A DNA stretch of 64,000 nt from Lachnospiraceae bacterium (GCA_029338675.1 JAQYAV010000061.1:45799-109798), one strand, 5' to 3'. Positions 48,445 to 58,785 are shown, counted from the stretch's first letter. Made by a program: numbers and translations. The notes: generated by a model from the sequence alone, not told the origin.

Positions 48445-49281
48445 TTATATTTTACCTAATCGCTTTAATAAGTAAGGAATCTCTTTTTCAAAATTAACTC
48501 CATACCAACAACCATCTTTATCTTCAACATTTGATTTAATACATTTTGCTGTATAATCAGCAGCAATTGGCATAGCTTCTTTCCAAGAAAAATCATTCAT
48601 AAGTGCACCAGTATATGTACTTGCAAATATATCGCCTGTACCATGATACATAGCATCTACCTTGTCATTCTCATAATAACAGTATTCATTGTTCACAGAA
48701 TCGTAACCATATACACCTGTTTTATCTAAATTAAATCCAACTCCTGTAAGAAGACATTTCTTTGCCCCTAAATCTGCCAATTTTCCGAGCATTTCCTTTA
48801 TATATGCTTCATCATATTCTTCTTTATATTCCATACCTGTCATAAATGCAGCTTCAGTAATATTTGGCATAATTATATCTGCATGTCCGCAAAGCTTAGC
48901 CATTTCTTTTACAAAATTCATATCAAATGCAGGATAAAGTTTTCCGTTATCTGCCATTACAGGATCTACAATTATAAAATTATCATCATTCTTAAAATTA
49001 TTGAAAACATCAATAACCATATCAATTTGATCTGCAGTTGCTAAATATCCAGTGTAAATTGCATCAAATTTAATGTTCTCATCCATCCAATGTTTTGTTA
49101 TAGGTGCAATCTGATCATCTAAGTCCTTACACGTAAAATTTTTAAACATTGTGTGAGTTGATAAAACTGCCGTTGGAATTATTGCAGTTTCAACTCCCAT
49201 AGCAGATATAATAGGTAAAGCAACAGTAATTGAACATTTTCCCACACATGAGATGTCTTGTATTGTTAATATTCTTTTCAT
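48445..49281 (-). CDS. Pyridoxamine kinase
   Basis: Phosphorylates pyridoxal/pyridoxamine in B6 salvage. The 278 residues belong to the ribokinase-like fold with ISCVGKCSITVALPIISAMG at the N terminus, the VDPVMADNGKLY segment, and the catalytic base in MYHGTGDIFASTYTGAL. It is the firmicute PdxY-like group rather than ThiD, which has a different HxGGxD region. A long gap lies upstream. Confidence 0.88.
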   Translation of the reverse strand: MKRILTIQDISCVGKCSITVALPIISAMGVETAIIPTAVLSTHTMFKNFTCKDLDDQIAPITKHWMDENIKFDAIYTGYLATADQIDMVIDVFNNFKNDDNFIIVDPVMADNGKLYPAFDMNFVKEMAKLCGHADIIMPNITEAAFMTGMEYKEEYDEAYIKEMLGKLADLGAKKCLLTGVGFNLDKTGVYGYDSVNNEYCYYENDKVDAMYHGTGDIFASTYTGALMNDFSWKEAMPIAADYTAKCIKSNVEDKDGCWYGVNFEKEIPYLLKRLGKI

Positions 49282-49370
49282 TGATTTTCTCCTTGTTTTT
49301 ACTCTCTTATTTTTCTTTATTAATATTATTACAAATGTTAATATTTCTCAAATTATATATTAAAATAATA

Positions 49371-49460
49371 TTATTCATCATCAGTCTTGTCCTTAGCATA
49401 TTTTTTCTTTGCCTAGAAAACCTGAAGCTCTTCAGATGTATAATTTTTATAACATAACAA
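49371..49460 (-). pseudogene. Possible remnant of a small protein gene
   Basis: On the minus strand one frame encodes NYTSEELQVF, an in-frame TAG at 49413-49415, then AKKKYAKDKTDDE and a TAA. The two halves together look like a sensible charged C-terminal tail split by a nonsense codon (GAG to TAG would restore it). No start with a ribosome site is visible. The call is speculative. Confidence 0.2.
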
Positions 49461-49490
49461 ATTTAATAATTATAACTTAATTAAATCATA

Positions 49491-50396
49491 CTATTCAAGT
49501 TTAATATTCTTAAATATCATTTCAAATGCAGTCATTCCTTTTTCTTCTTCTGCATGATATTCAAAAGCTGGTTCATCATCATCTTCAAATGACATTGCCT
49601 CATCAAAATCCAACATCGAAAGACTTATTTTTCCATCTTTTACATCAATAATTTTAACCTTGACCTTTTGACCAAGCTTTAATACCTCTGAAGGTTTACT
49701 AATTCTTTTTGCACATATTTTAGATATATGACACAACCCTGACAAACCATTTTCTAGTGTTATAAATGCACCATATGGTTGTAAGCTATCAACAATGCCC
49801 TCCATATCTGATCCTGGTATTATTCCCTTTAATTTATTTTGCTTTTCGCTTAACTTTTTTTCAACAATTATTTGCTTGGCTGATAATACAAGCTTTTCAT
49901 TATCACGATCTGCAGTAATTACTTTCGTTAATATTTTTTGGCCAACATAACTACTAGTATCTTCAACATATTCTGCTGCCAATTGTGAAGCTGGTATAAA
50001 TGCCTTAACACCCTCCACATAACATATTACTCCTGCGTTAACTGCCTCTTTAATCTTTACTTCAATAGTTGTTTGGTCACTATATAGTTTTTCAAGCTTA
50101 TCCCATGCCTCTTGTCTTGCAGCGTTTTTTCTAGATAATACCACATTACCATTTCCATCATCTAACGATATAACATTAGCCGTTATTTCTTCGCCAAGCT
50201 TTAACGTAGCCATAGGCTTAAAATCAGGATCGTCGCTTATTTCATATATTGGAATAACACCCGGTGCAAAATAATTAATATCAAGTGTAACCTGTTCTTC
50301 ACTAATATCTACAATCATTCCAGTTAATACATCTCCAAGCTTAATAACTCTAAATGATTCATCTAACTCCTTCAAATAATCGTCCATTGATTCCAT
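49491..50396 (-). CDS. S1 RNA-binding domain protein (ribosomal S1-like)
   Basis: Probably binds single-stranded RNA at the ribosome. The 301 residues hold three S1 folds: about 20-95 (LTGMIVDISEEQVTLDINY), 105-180 (VEVKIKEA-type start, CYVEGVKAFIPASQL) and 195-270 (MEGIVDSLQPYGAFITLENGLSGLCHISKI). Full ribosomal S1 has four to six domains, so this is a shorter relative like those widespread in Clostridia. The start ATG 50396 follows GGAGG. Confidence 0.88.
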   Translation of the reverse strand: MESMDDYLKELDESFRVIKLGDVLTGMIVDISEEQVTLDINYFAPGVIPIYEISDDPDFKPMATLKLGEEITANVISLDDGNGNVVLSRKNAARQEAWDKLEKLYSDQTTIEVKIKEAVNAGVICYVEGVKAFIPASQLAAEYVEDTSSYVGQKILTKVITADRDNEKLVLSAKQIIVEKKLSEKQNKLKGIIPGSDMEGIVDSLQPYGAFITLENGLSGLCHISKICAKRISKPSEVLKLGQKVKVKIIDVKDGKISLSMLDFDEAMSFEDDDEPAFEYHAEEEKGMTAFEMIFKNIKLE

Positions 50397-50419
50397 TTAG
50401 TTTTCCTCCATATATTGTA

Positions 50420-51145
50420 TTAGTCATTTAAACCACAATACATAACCTTATTATTTGTTATGTCACTTATATAATTAGCTGCAATCAAGCTTTGATAACC
50501 ATTGTTGCAGATAATAACAATTGTTTTATCTTTGAATAAAATATCATATTTTGAATTAATAATATCAATCAATCTCATATTAACCGAATTACAGATATTA
50601 TCATTTATATATTCAGCTTCATTTCTTAAGTCTATTAAAAGTATAGTATCATCAAATACATTGCTTCTCACATAAGAACTCTTTATCAAAACAGGTTTAT
50701 TATAAGAATTATCAGTTTCTATATAAACTACATTATCCACTCTTATAATTCTTTTTTCTATATCATATACTCTTTCAACTATGCTATTGGCTTCATCATT
50801 CGAAATATATCTATTCATATCAAAGATATAATCACCATTGATAATAATATAATCCATTATACCTTTAATGTAAACCTGCGCAACATGATTTACGCACACA
50901 TTACAATCATATAAATCTTTAAGAACTGTAGCTATATTAATGTCTTTTTCATCATGTTCCTTTAATATAATCTTTATATAATTATGCACAATTCTAGCTG
51001 CTTGTTTTCTAGTTATGCAATAATTAAGTCTTTCAATATCATAATCATCAATAATTAATTTTTTCTTTGCCACTTCAATTGATATAACATCATCAATCCT
51101 TAAAAACAAAAGCTTTAGAAAATCAATTGTAGTAATATAGTTCAT
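50420..51145 (-). CDS. SLH-like / rhodanese-domain protein, no signal peptide
   Basis: Unrecognised combination. In about 241 residues the first 130 resemble two S-layer-homology-like units (CITRKQAARIVHNYIKIIL; IKGIMDYIIINGDYIFDMNRYISNDEANSIVERVY), and the last 90 are rhodanese-like (ILLIDLRNEAEYINDN, then IVIICNNGYQSLIAANYI with the active-site Cys in CNNGYQS). Canonical rhodaneses have CxxGxRS; here the Arg is Gln. SLH units normally anchor exported proteins, but no signal peptide is present. I used ATG 51145; a TTG at 51157 is possible. It lies between an S1-domain gene and a GH27 gene on the same strand. Confidence 0.65.
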   Translation of the reverse strand: MNYITTIDFLKLLFLRIDDVISIEVAKKKLIIDDYDIERLNYCITRKQAARIVHNYIKIILKEHDEKDINIATVLKDLYDCNVCVNHVAQVYIKGIMDYIIINGDYIFDMNRYISNDEANSIVERVYDIEKRIIRVDNVVYIETDNSYNKPVLIKSSYVRSNVFDDTILLIDLRNEAEYINDNICNSVNMRLIDIINSKYDILFKDKTIVIICNNGYQSLIAANYISDITNNKVMYCGLND

Positions 51146-51173
51146 TTCACATTCCAAATACCTTTCATGTATT

Positions 51174-52985
51174 TTACTTTGCCATTACTTTAATAGTAAT
51201 ATTTCCATATGGTTCAATTTCATTTACAACAAATTCATTTTCATTTATTATTTTTGTTTCTTTAGACCATACATCATATATTGAATAGCAATTTGCATTC
51301 ATAAAGTCAACACTATTTATCATTTTCTTGCCAATACCATTTATAATTTGTTCTACTGAAACAAAGAATTCACCACGTTTAGTTTCACCACTTAAATTAT
51401 AGAATGCAATTGCCACTCCTCCATCAAATAATGGTTTTACTACTATATCTACACGATTATTATCTGTAACATATTCTTTATCACAGTTTTCTTTAATGAT
51501 ACTGCAATATATCCTTTTAGCTTGTATTCCTAATTTATCTTGATTAAACAATATTAAATCTTTATTTGCAATAATATTATATATTTCATCATTTTTATTT
51601 ACACGCCTTAAATCCAACCCCAGCATAAGAGGTGAATTCATCATACACCACATACTCATATGTGATTTTGCCATAGTATTAGTAATATTATTCATTCCAA
51701 TTATAAGCATATCAGGATCATTCCAACCCTTATCAAGACCTGCATATTCATCCATAATTACAGCCTTATTATATTGCGTTGCTATTCCAGGTGTATAATC
51801 ACTTGACCAAGCACCAACACCATAATCACCATCTGCACCAACCTGAAATGTAATATCATTTAGTATTCTCCACGAATCACCAACCTTGTATCCCCATGTC
51901 TGTGGTTGTGTTTTACCCCATTCGCAAATAGAAAATATAATATCATGATTAGGCTTTGCAATATTTAGATTTTCTAAAAAAGTATTATAAGACAAAAGTG
52001 TATTTTCCTGCCTTCTGTGATTCATTATACGAATTGTATTTTTTCCCTTACATAATAATACTTTAGCTAAATCTCTTTCAATAAAGGTATCTTCATTTTC
52101 TGAATTAGGAACCTCATTATCAAATAAAACCTGATTTAACTTATCGTTAATTACCCCAATTTGAATCCAACTTCCGACTTCTACCTTTTCTGCAGTTGCA
52201 TACTCTACAATAATATGATACTCCCCTTCTTTTTCAATATCAGTATCAAATCTTAATTCGCCACTTGTAAGAGAGTTTGGACTTTCCTTTGGACCTGTAC
52301 CATCTAATGTGCCTATGTTAACACAACAATCCTCTGTAATATATGGTCCATTTCCATAAATATATCCATCCTTAGAAGCACTTAAGGAATAACAATCTCC
52401 TAATTCATTAATTAACTTAATTTTTCTAATTTTAGGAGCATACACATACTTAGCATTTTTTTCATCTGAAAAAGTTGCATTATCCCATAAATAATAACAA
52501 TTATCCACCTTAATATAATCAATATCCCAATCAATATAGCTTTGGGCATCAATATCCTCATAACCACATGTTCCAACTGCCGCCCCAGCACATAGGTTTG
52601 TACCAATATCATTATACATTCCAAACTTTAAGCCTTTATTATGAATATAATCACTAAGAGTCTTAAATCCACTTGGAAACTTATCTGTTTCATTTGATAA
52701 ATGTCCATCAACTCTTTCAGATTTATAACATCCATCATCTAAGACTATATACTGATATCCTAATTTATCTAATTCAAGCTCAATTATTTTATCGGCCATT
52801 TCCTTTGTTAGTTTTTCAGTATTTCCACTACCAAAAGCATTCCAGCTATTCCATCCCATTGCAGGCAGATGATTTTTCTTTTTATTGCTTAACACTTTAG
52901 TATTATTAAAGGAATCAAATCTATATTTATTATCATTTATTTCATCAGGTTTTGTTTTTTTTCTTAGCATGTTTTTTTTATCCAT
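51174..52985 (-). CDS. GH27 family glycosidase (alpha-galactosidase-type) with inserted binding-like module
   Basis: Hydrolyses alpha-galactosides or a related glycoside, apparently inside the cell since no signal peptide is present. GH27 features are PAMGWNSWNAFGSGN, QYIVLDDGCYKS, the nucleophile Asp in DYIKVDNCYY (about 175), SICEWGKTQPQTWG, SWRILNDIT (acid/base region), and WNDPDMLIIGM. A module of about 130-140 residues interrupts the barrel between the nucleophile strand and the next strand (SLTSGELRFDTDIEKEGEYHIIVEYA, a CBM35/6-like beta sandwich). Standard GH27 enzymes are about 400 residues; this has 603. Substrate is inferred from family. Confidence 0.88.
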   Translation of the reverse strand: MDKKNMLRKKTKPDEINDNKYRFDSFNNTKVLSNKKKNHLPAMGWNSWNAFGSGNTEKLTKEMADKIIELELDKLGYQYIVLDDGCYKSERVDGHLSNETDKFPSGFKTLSDYIHNKGLKFGMYNDIGTNLCAGAAVGTCGYEDIDAQSYIDWDIDYIKVDNCYYLWDNATFSDEKNAKYVYAPKIRKIKLINELGDCYSLSASKDGYIYGNGPYITEDCCVNIGTLDGTGPKESPNSLTSGELRFDTDIEKEGEYHIIVEYATAEKVEVGSWIQIGVINDKLNQVLFDNEVPNSENEDTFIERDLAKVLLCKGKNTIRIMNHRRQENTLLSYNTFLENLNIAKPNHDIIFSICEWGKTQPQTWGYKVGDSWRILNDITFQVGADGDYGVGAWSSDYTPGIATQYNKAVIMDEYAGLDKGWNDPDMLIIGMNNITNTMAKSHMSMWCMMNSPLMLGLDLRRVNKNDEIYNIIANKDLILFNQDKLGIQAKRIYCSIIKENCDKEYVTDNNRVDIVVKPLFDGGVAIAFYNLSGETKRGEFFVSVEQIINGIGKKMINSVDFMNANCYSIYDVWSKETKIINENEFVVNEIEPYGNITIKVMAK

Positions 52986-52995
52986 TATTTCTCCT

Positions 52996-55008
52996 TTATA
53001 TTTCTAATTCAACAAGTTCACTTTCAGTTTCAAGCATTCTTTCCAAAATACTTTCCTGATTGCTTGTTTCCTTATCAATCTCTTCTTGTATACTCATTAG
53101 CTTTGCATAATCACTAGCTAAATCAGGGTTTAAAATCTGCATTTGTAAATCATTTAATTTATTCTCACTTTCTTCAAGCATTGTTTCATATTTTTTTAAT
53201 TGATTTTGTAAACGCGACTTTATTTTTGCAGGATTATAATAAGCTTTCTTATTAAACACATCATCTAATGTAGGCGTATTATTACTATTCGAATTGCTAC
53301 TAGCATAACTACTATTGGTTTTACTATTAATTTTATTTGATTTAAATGTACTTTCTTTATTTAATGCATTATTAATTGTAATATTACCAGATTGCTTGCT
53401 CTTCTCATACAAATAATCTTCATACGTCATATTATACTGCTTTACTTCATTTTTTGAAAACTCGAGTATTCCAGTAGCAATCCTTTTAATAAAATATCTA
53501 TCATGTGAAACAAATAGTAATGTACCTTCAAATTCATTAAGCATTTTTTCTAAAGCATCTTTACCAATAATATCCATATGATTAGTTGGCTCATCTAAAA
53601 TAAGCAAATTAGGTTTGGTTTGAATAAGCTTGCATAAGGCTAATCTTACTTTTTCTCCACCTGAAAGTTGCCCCATTTTTTTCATTGCATCTTCACCTGA
53701 AAATAGGAAGCTTCCAAGAGCACTTCTTACCTCTTCTCTAGTATAATCCGGATATTCATCCCAAAAATTATCTAATACAATTTGATTCGAATCAAATTTC
53801 TGCATAACTGCTTTTTGCTGTTCAAAATATTGCCATTCAACATTTTGCCCAAACTTAAACTCACCGCCAAGCGAATCTATTTCTCCAACTATAGTTTTTA
53901 ATAAAGTTGATTTTCCGATTCCGTTTTCACCAATTATTGCAAGTCGTTGCTTCTTCTGAAGTAAAAAAGATACCTCTGATAAAATCTTGTTATAACCAAT
54001 TTTAAGATTTTTAACATCAAGTACATTAGTATAACTTTCTAACCTTGGAGTATATCGTGCATGAAAGGCTTTTGTATCAAAACGTCGTGGTTTTTCAATT
54101 TTAACCATATGCTCTATTACCATTCTTTTTGATCTTGTGGCTGCAACCTTAGTTGGTGTATTTTTCCATTTTTCAATCCATTCAGTTAATCTTTTTATTT
54201 CTTTTTGTTGTTCAACATAATCCTTTTCCTGCTTAATAAGGTTTTCTTCTTTTATCTTCATAAAAGAGGAATAATTACCTACATATCGTTTTATATTTCC
54301 ATATTCAATTTCATAAGTTACATCAATAACCTTATCTAAAAACATTCTATCATGTGATACAATAATTACAGACTTATCATATGTTTTCAAATACCCTTCA
54401 AGCCACTCAATAGTAGGTAAATCCAAGTGGTTAGTTGGCTCATCTAATAGCATTATATCTGGACGTTGTAACAATAACTTAATAAATGCAATTTTAGTTT
54501 GTTGCCCACCTGAAAAGCTACCTATAGGTCTTTTTAAATCCTCTAATACAAAACCAAAACTTTGAAAAATTGTTTCCATATCCTGTTTCCATGAATACCC
54601 CCGCAAAGCCTCCATTTTATTTTGAAGACCATCGTATTCATACATAAGCTCACCAATATTGCTGTCTTTCATTAATTCTTCAATTTCTCTCATTCTAGAT
54701 TCGCAAGAAAATACTTCTTTAAATGTCTTTTTTATTTCATCCTCTACAGAAATCTCAGAATCATTAAAATTAATCTGTCTTAAAAAGCCTATTTCTTGTT
54801 TTCCAGCCATAGTTATTCCACATTCTTCATCACTGTCTAAATTACTCATAGAAATATCTCCAGCTATTAACTTTAGTAAAGATGTCTTGCCACAACCATT
54901 TCTTCCAACTATTGCAATTTTTTCACTATCATGTACTTCAAAATTTACATCCTTCAATATTACATTTCCACCATATTGAACTAATGCATGTTTAATTTCA
55001 TATCTCAT
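52996..55008 (-). CDS. ABC-F family ATPase
   Basis: Soluble twin-ATPase that acts on ribosomes; no membrane helices. The 670 residues have ABC1 (Walker A GRNGCGKTS, signature SFSGGQQTK, Walker B LLDEPTNHLDLP), a linker of about 90 residues, ABC2 (GENGIGKST, LSGGEKVR, LILDEPTNHMD), a Ser/Asn-rich stretch (about 560-595), and a C-terminal coiled coil. This suits a housekeeping YdiF/Uup-like member; an antibiotic-resistance ABC-F cannot be excluded. ATG 55008 has a poor ribosome site; no better in-frame start is evident. Confidence 0.92.
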   Translation of the reverse strand: MRYEIKHALVQYGGNVILKDVNFEVHDSEKIAIVGRNGCGKTSLLKLIAGDISMSNLDSDEECGITMAGKQEIGFLRQINFNDSEISVEDEIKKTFKEVFSCESRMREIEELMKDSNIGELMYEYDGLQNKMEALRGYSWKQDMETIFQSFGFVLEDLKRPIGSFSGGQQTKIAFIKLLLQRPDIMLLDEPTNHLDLPTIEWLEGYLKTYDKSVIIVSHDRMFLDKVIDVTYEIEYGNIKRYVGNYSSFMKIKEENLIKQEKDYVEQQKEIKRLTEWIEKWKNTPTKVAATRSKRMVIEHMVKIEKPRRFDTKAFHARYTPRLESYTNVLDVKNLKIGYNKILSEVSFLLQKKQRLAIIGENGIGKSTLLKTIVGEIDSLGGEFKFGQNVEWQYFEQQKAVMQKFDSNQIVLDNFWDEYPDYTREEVRSALGSFLFSGEDAMKKMGQLSGGEKVRLALCKLIQTKPNLLILDEPTNHMDIIGKDALEKMLNEFEGTLLFVSHDRYFIKRIATGILEFSKNEVKQYNMTYEDYLYEKSKQSGNITINNALNKESTFKSNKINSKTNSSYASSNSNSNNTPTLDDVFNKKAYYNPAKIKSRLQNQLKKYETMLEESENKLNDLQMQILNPDLASDYAKLMSIQEEIDKETSNQESILERMLETESELVELEI

Positions 55009-55165
55009 AAAATATATATAATAACTGTAACGTTATCCTTCTCCTTTTTTAATATATAATTTATATCCCTATTGATAACTAATCATCACCTAAATGAATG
55101 TAGGTTTCATCCTGCAAAAAAGTAGCGATTTTATTATTAAAATTCTATTATATTATCACAATACA

Positions 55166-55204
55166 AAAAAAGAAATCTATAAACAGACTATAGATTTCTT
55201 TTTT
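55166..55204 (-). terminator. Terminator of tmRNA
   Basis: A perfect 16-base stem of 55166-55181 and 55189-55204 with a 7-base loop; on the minus strand a T-run follows (TTTTTTGTATTG). It lies about 45 bases beyond the tmRNA 3' end. Confidence 0.85.
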
Positions 55205-55249
55205 ATAAACTATATTCTCCCATGTACTAAGAATAATTCCCAGTAAAAA

Positions 55250-55591
55250 TGGAGCTGGCGGGAATTGAACCCGCGTCCGAAAACTCTTCCATTATGGCAT
55301 CTCCCATCACAGTTTATGTTTTAACATTCCCTCCCTATAGCGCCCATAAACAGGCTATATACGTTGGTAGCTTCATGAATTTTCTGAACTCTCAAAGCTT
55401 TGAATCCAGAGTTTCCCACTAATTTGATGCCAGCTTACTAAATCGTGGGTAATCTAGGGCTGACAGCTGCCACTAGGCAGCGTACGCGTAATTTTCGTTT
55501 GCGTTTATATTTAATTCCATGTTTTAGGGTGGTCACAGTCCACCGATGGCTTCCATAATTTCTAAATCCCCGTCGAAACCAGTACAACCCC
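55250..55591 (-). ncRNA. ssrA: Transfer-messenger RNA (tmRNA)
   Basis: Rescues stalled ribosomes with SmpB. Minus strand, about 342 bases. The 5' end GGGGTTG pairs with 3' CAGCTCC (55251-55257) in a tRNA-like acceptor stem, next to the T-arm GCGGGTTCAATTCCCGC. The 5' part has the usual GGTTTCGACGGGG. The message section encodes ANENYAYAA followed by TAG, a normal clostridial-type degradation tag. The gene is downstream of rnr and smpB, the classic trans-translation cluster. CCA is not encoded. Confidence 0.95.
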
Positions 55592-55627
55592 TGGTTACAA
55601 GCAAGAATTCATCTTACTGTCTATATA

Positions 55628-55972
55628 TTAATTAGCATCTGAAGCAGACGCATCATTAACATCATCTAAATTGATTACCTGATCCATTACAGCATCTGTG
55701 TTACTAGCAGCATCACCCCAAAGTTCAGAGTAATTTGCACTCCACTGCTCTTGCATCCATAAATCAATAGCCTCAGCCTTAACAGTGGCTGTAGCCTTTC
55801 TTCTTTCTACTGTAACATTATAAACTGTCCTGCCTAAAAATATTCCTATAACAAATGCAAAAACAATAGCTACAGCAAAAACTGAAACAATTTTCTTTAT
55901 TCTTTTTTTCTTAATCTGTTTTTCTCTATTTGCTTTTTCTTTTTTGTACTTGTCTACCTTTTGCTGACTCAT
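55628..55972 (-). CDS. Small membrane protein between smpB and ssrA
   Basis: Unrecognised. Of 114 residues the first 28 are Lys-rich (KKKRIKKI), one membrane helix lies near 29-50 (IVSVFAVAIVFAFVIGIFLG), and the C-terminal part is acidic (TDAVMDQVINLDDVNDASASDAN). The likely orientation is N-terminus inside and acidic tail outside. It sits 49 bases after smpB and 36 before the tmRNA on the same strand, so is probably in one transcript with them. It may be a conserved neighbour in this family of bacteria, but nothing ties it to trans-translation except position. Confidence 0.7.
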   Translation of the reverse strand: MSQQKVDKYKKEKANREKQIKKKRIKKIVSVFAVAIVFAFVIGIFLGRTVYNVTVERRKATATVKAEAIDLWMQEQWSANYSELWGDAASNTDAVMDQVINLDDVNDASASDAN

Positions 55973-56021
55973 TATATATCTCCTTAGCTCTTATAGTATT
56001 AGCATATAATAATTAATATTC

Positions 56022-56492
56022 TTAATCGAATTGTCTAATCTTAAATTCTTTTTCAGCTTGTCTTAGAGCATCCTTCTTAGCAATATCCTGTCTTTTATCA
56101 TAAAGCTTCTTACCTCGAGCAAGTCCAATCTCTATCTTTACTCTACTATCCTTAAAATAAACTTTAAGTGGTACCAAGGTATACCCCTTCATCTTTTGCT
56201 GTCCCATTAATTTATTGATTTCATACTTATGAAGTAAAAGTTTTCTTGTTCTTAATGGGTCTTTATTAAATATATTACCTTTTTCATATGGAGAAACTTG
56301 CATCTGATAAATGTATACTTCTCCATCTTCAATACCAACAAAAGACTCTTTTACACTACATCTACCCATACGAAGAGATTTAACCTCAGTACCTACTAAA
56401 GCTATACCCGCCTCATACGTATCCTCAATAAAATAATCATGATATGCTTTTTTGTTGTTGGCAATTAATTTAATTCCTTTTTCTTTAGCCAA
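56022..56492 (-). CDS. smpB: SsrA-binding protein SmpB
   Basis: Binds tmRNA and brings it to stalled ribosomes. About 156 residues, with the family's [26 protein letters not shown] start, [18 protein letters not shown], and the C-terminal tail [27 protein letters not shown] chose TTG 56492, nine bases after GGAG; a TTG at 56501 overlaps that site. It starts next to the rnr stop codon. Confidence 0.95.
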   Translation of the reverse strand: MAKEKGIKLIANNKKAYHDYFIEDTYEAGIALVGTEVKSLRMGRCSVKESFVGIEDGEVYIYQMQVSPYEKGNIFNKDPLRTRKLLLHKYEINKLMGQQKMKGYTLVPLKVYFKDSRVKIEIGLARGKKLYDKRQDIAKKDALRQAEKEFKIRQFD

Positions 56493-56493
56493 A

Positions 56494-58638
56494 TTATCCA
56501 ACTCCTTCTATATTATCATCAATTATAGAAAAATCAATGGTTTTCTTAATTTTATCACAATTTAAAACCTTAATTCTTACTTTATCACCTAATTGATACT
56601 TCTTTTTTGTTTTTTCACCTATCATACAATAGTTAGCTTCATCAAAATAATAGAAATCATTATACATATAAGCAACAGAAACAGCACCTTCAACAGTATT
56701 ATCTAACTCAACAAAAATATAATTTGAAGTTACACCTGATACAACGCCATCATATTCTTCTCCTATATGTTCAGACATATATTCTATCTCTTTTAATTTT
56801 ATTACTTCTCTTTCAGCTTCTTCAGCTCTTCTTTCCTTTGTTGAATTATCATCAGCAACCATAGGTAAAATTTTTTTATAATGAGCAATTCTCTTCTCAT
56901 TTAATTCACCCTTAAGATTTTCTTTTATTATTCTGTGAATCTGAAGATCAGGATATCTTCTAATAGGAGAAGTAAAATGGCAATAATATTTACAAGCTAA
57001 TCCAAAATGTCCAGAACACTCTGTTGAATATCTTGCCTGTTTCATAGAACGGAGCATCATCTTACTAATAAGCGCCTCATATGGCTCTCCCTTAATCTTC
57101 TCCAAAATCTTTTGAAGCTCCTTAGGATGTGTTTCATCTTGCGAGGGTTTAAGAAATACACCAAAACCATTTAAGAAACCACTTAAAATATCCATCTTTT
57201 CTTGGTCAGGTTGTTCATGAACTCTATATTCAAATGGTATTTCCTGCCAAAAGAAATCCTCTGCAACTGTTTCGTTTGCCATAAGCATAAAATCTTCAAT
57301 AATTTTTGTTGCTGGATTACGATCATACTTTTTAATTTCTATAGGTTTATGATTTTCATCAACAATTATTTTTGTTTCAGCAACATCAAAGTCAACTGCT
57401 CCACGTTTTTTTCTATTAGCTCTAATAATTTGAGATAATTCTAACATCATATCAAACATACCAACCAAATTCTCATAACGCTTAACAACTAGATCATCAC
57501 TTCTATCCAATATCTTGGCTACATCAGTATATGACATTCTTTCATCAACATTAATTACACCTTCACATATATAATGGTTAACTACCTTACCTTTTTTATC
57601 AATATCCATTACACAACTAAGAGTAAGTCTATCACATTTTGCATTAAGAGAACATATACCATTAGATAATTTATGAGGTATCATTGGTATTACGCTATCG
57701 ACTAAATAACAACTTGTTCCTCTTTTTAATGCCTCTTTATCAAGTGCAGATTTTTCTTTTACATAATTTGTTACATCTGCAATGTGAACTCCTAAAGTAT
57801 AAATACCATCTTTATATGATAAGCTTATTGCGTCATCTAAATCCTTGGCATCTTCTCCATCAATAGTAACTGTAGGTAACATTCTAAAATCTTCTCTTCC
57901 TACTGTATCTTCTTCTGAAATGCTATCTGGAATATCATCCAATGCCATCATAACTTTATCAGGATATTCCATAGGAATATCATAAGCACGTACAACCGAC
58001 AATATATCTGTAGCTGGATCATTTACATGACCTAATATCTCAACCACTTCACCCTCTGGAGATTTGCCTTCAATTCCATAATTGGTAATATGGCAAACGA
58101 CTTTATGTCCTGTAACTGCTCCCATAGATAATTTTTTAGGTATAAATATATCATTTGCCACCTTTTGATTATCAGGTATAACAAAACCAAAATCCTTTTG
58201 TTTCTCAAAGGTACCAACAACAACTGTCATCCCTCTTTGTAAAACCTGAACAATAACAGCTTCCTTACTCTTTCCCATAGAAGGCTTTTTCTCTGGTTTA
58301 ATCACTACTCTATCATTATGAAAAGCATTCATAGTATATTTTGCAGGAATAAAGAAATCACCTTCAATACCTTCAACTCTGACAAATCCAAAACCTTTTT
58401 TGTTTCCAATAAAAGAGCCAACCAAAAGATTATCATCTAATTTCTTATATTTTCCTTTTGGTGTAAGGGTAATCTTCCCCTCTGAAATAAGCTCATCCAA
58501 CGCTTGTTCAACACGTTTTTTATCTGCATCTGATACTTGTAACAAAAATCTAATGTCCTTAAGTCTCATAGGCTTATACATATCATCACAAATAAACTGG
58601 TATAATTTTTCTTTTATTAATTCTCTTTTTTCACCCAT
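56494..58638 (-). CDS. rnr: Ribonuclease R
   Basis: Processive 3'-5' exoribonuclease that degrades structured and tmRNA-released mRNA. The 714 residues have an N-terminal winged/cold-shock region ([28 protein letters not shown]), the RNB core with [17 protein letters not shown] (catalytic Asp cluster), and a C-terminal S1 domain ([20 protein letters not shown]). secG is just upstream and smpB follows, the usual order. Confidence 0.96.
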   Translation of the reverse strand: MGEKRELIKEKLYQFICDDMYKPMRLKDIRFLLQVSDADKKRVEQALDELISEGKITLTPKGKYKKLDDNLLVGSFIGNKKGFGFVRVEGIEGDFFIPAKYTMNAFHNDRVVIKPEKKPSMGKSKEAVIVQVLQRGMTVVVGTFEKQKDFGFVIPDNQKVANDIFIPKKLSMGAVTGHKVVCHITNYGIEGKSPEGEVVEILGHVNDPATDILSVVRAYDIPMEYPDKVMMALDDIPDSISEEDTVGREDFRMLPTVTIDGEDAKDLDDAISLSYKDGIYTLGVHIADVTNYVKEKSALDKEALKRGTSCYLVDSVIPMIPHKLSNGICSLNAKCDRLTLSCVMDIDKKGKVVNHYICEGVINVDERMSYTDVAKILDRSDDLVVKRYENLVGMFDMMLELSQIIRANRKKRGAVDFDVAETKIIVDENHKPIEIKKYDRNPATKIIEDFMLMANETVAEDFFWQEIPFEYRVHEQPDQEKMDILSGFLNGFGVFLKPSQDETHPKELQKILEKIKGEPYEALISKMMLRSMKQARYSTECSGHFGLACKYYCHFTSPIRRYPDLQIHRIIKENLKGELNEKRIAHYKKILPMVADDNSTKERRAEEAEREVIKLKEIEYMSEHIGEEYDGVVSGVTSNYIFVELDNTVEGAVSVAYMYNDFYYFDEANYCMIGEKTKKKYQLGDKVRIKVLNCDKIKKTIDFSIIDDNIEGVG

Positions 58639-58701
58639 AGCATGTCACCCTCTTTTATAAAAAAACAAGTCAATAAATATATCTTAATTATACATTAAAA
58701 A

Positions 58702-58764
58702 AAGCATAAATGCAAAATCTGACTAAACGTAAATAAACAATCAATCTCATTTGTATTTATGCTT
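58702..58764 (-). terminator. Terminator between secG and rnr
   Basis: AAGCATAAATGCAAA (58702-58716) pairs with TTTGTATTTATGCTT (58750-58764) with one G-U pair; on the minus strand TTTTTTTAATG follows. It implies that rnr-smpB-ssrA can be transcribed apart from secG. Confidence 0.75.
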
Positions 58765-58785
58765 CTTAAAATATATTCAAAAATA

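Noticed and set aside
49230..49457. 75-codon plus-strand open frame upstream of the pyridoxamine kinase gene
   Set aside because: Hydrophobic only by base bias, antisense to the gene start, no ribosome site.
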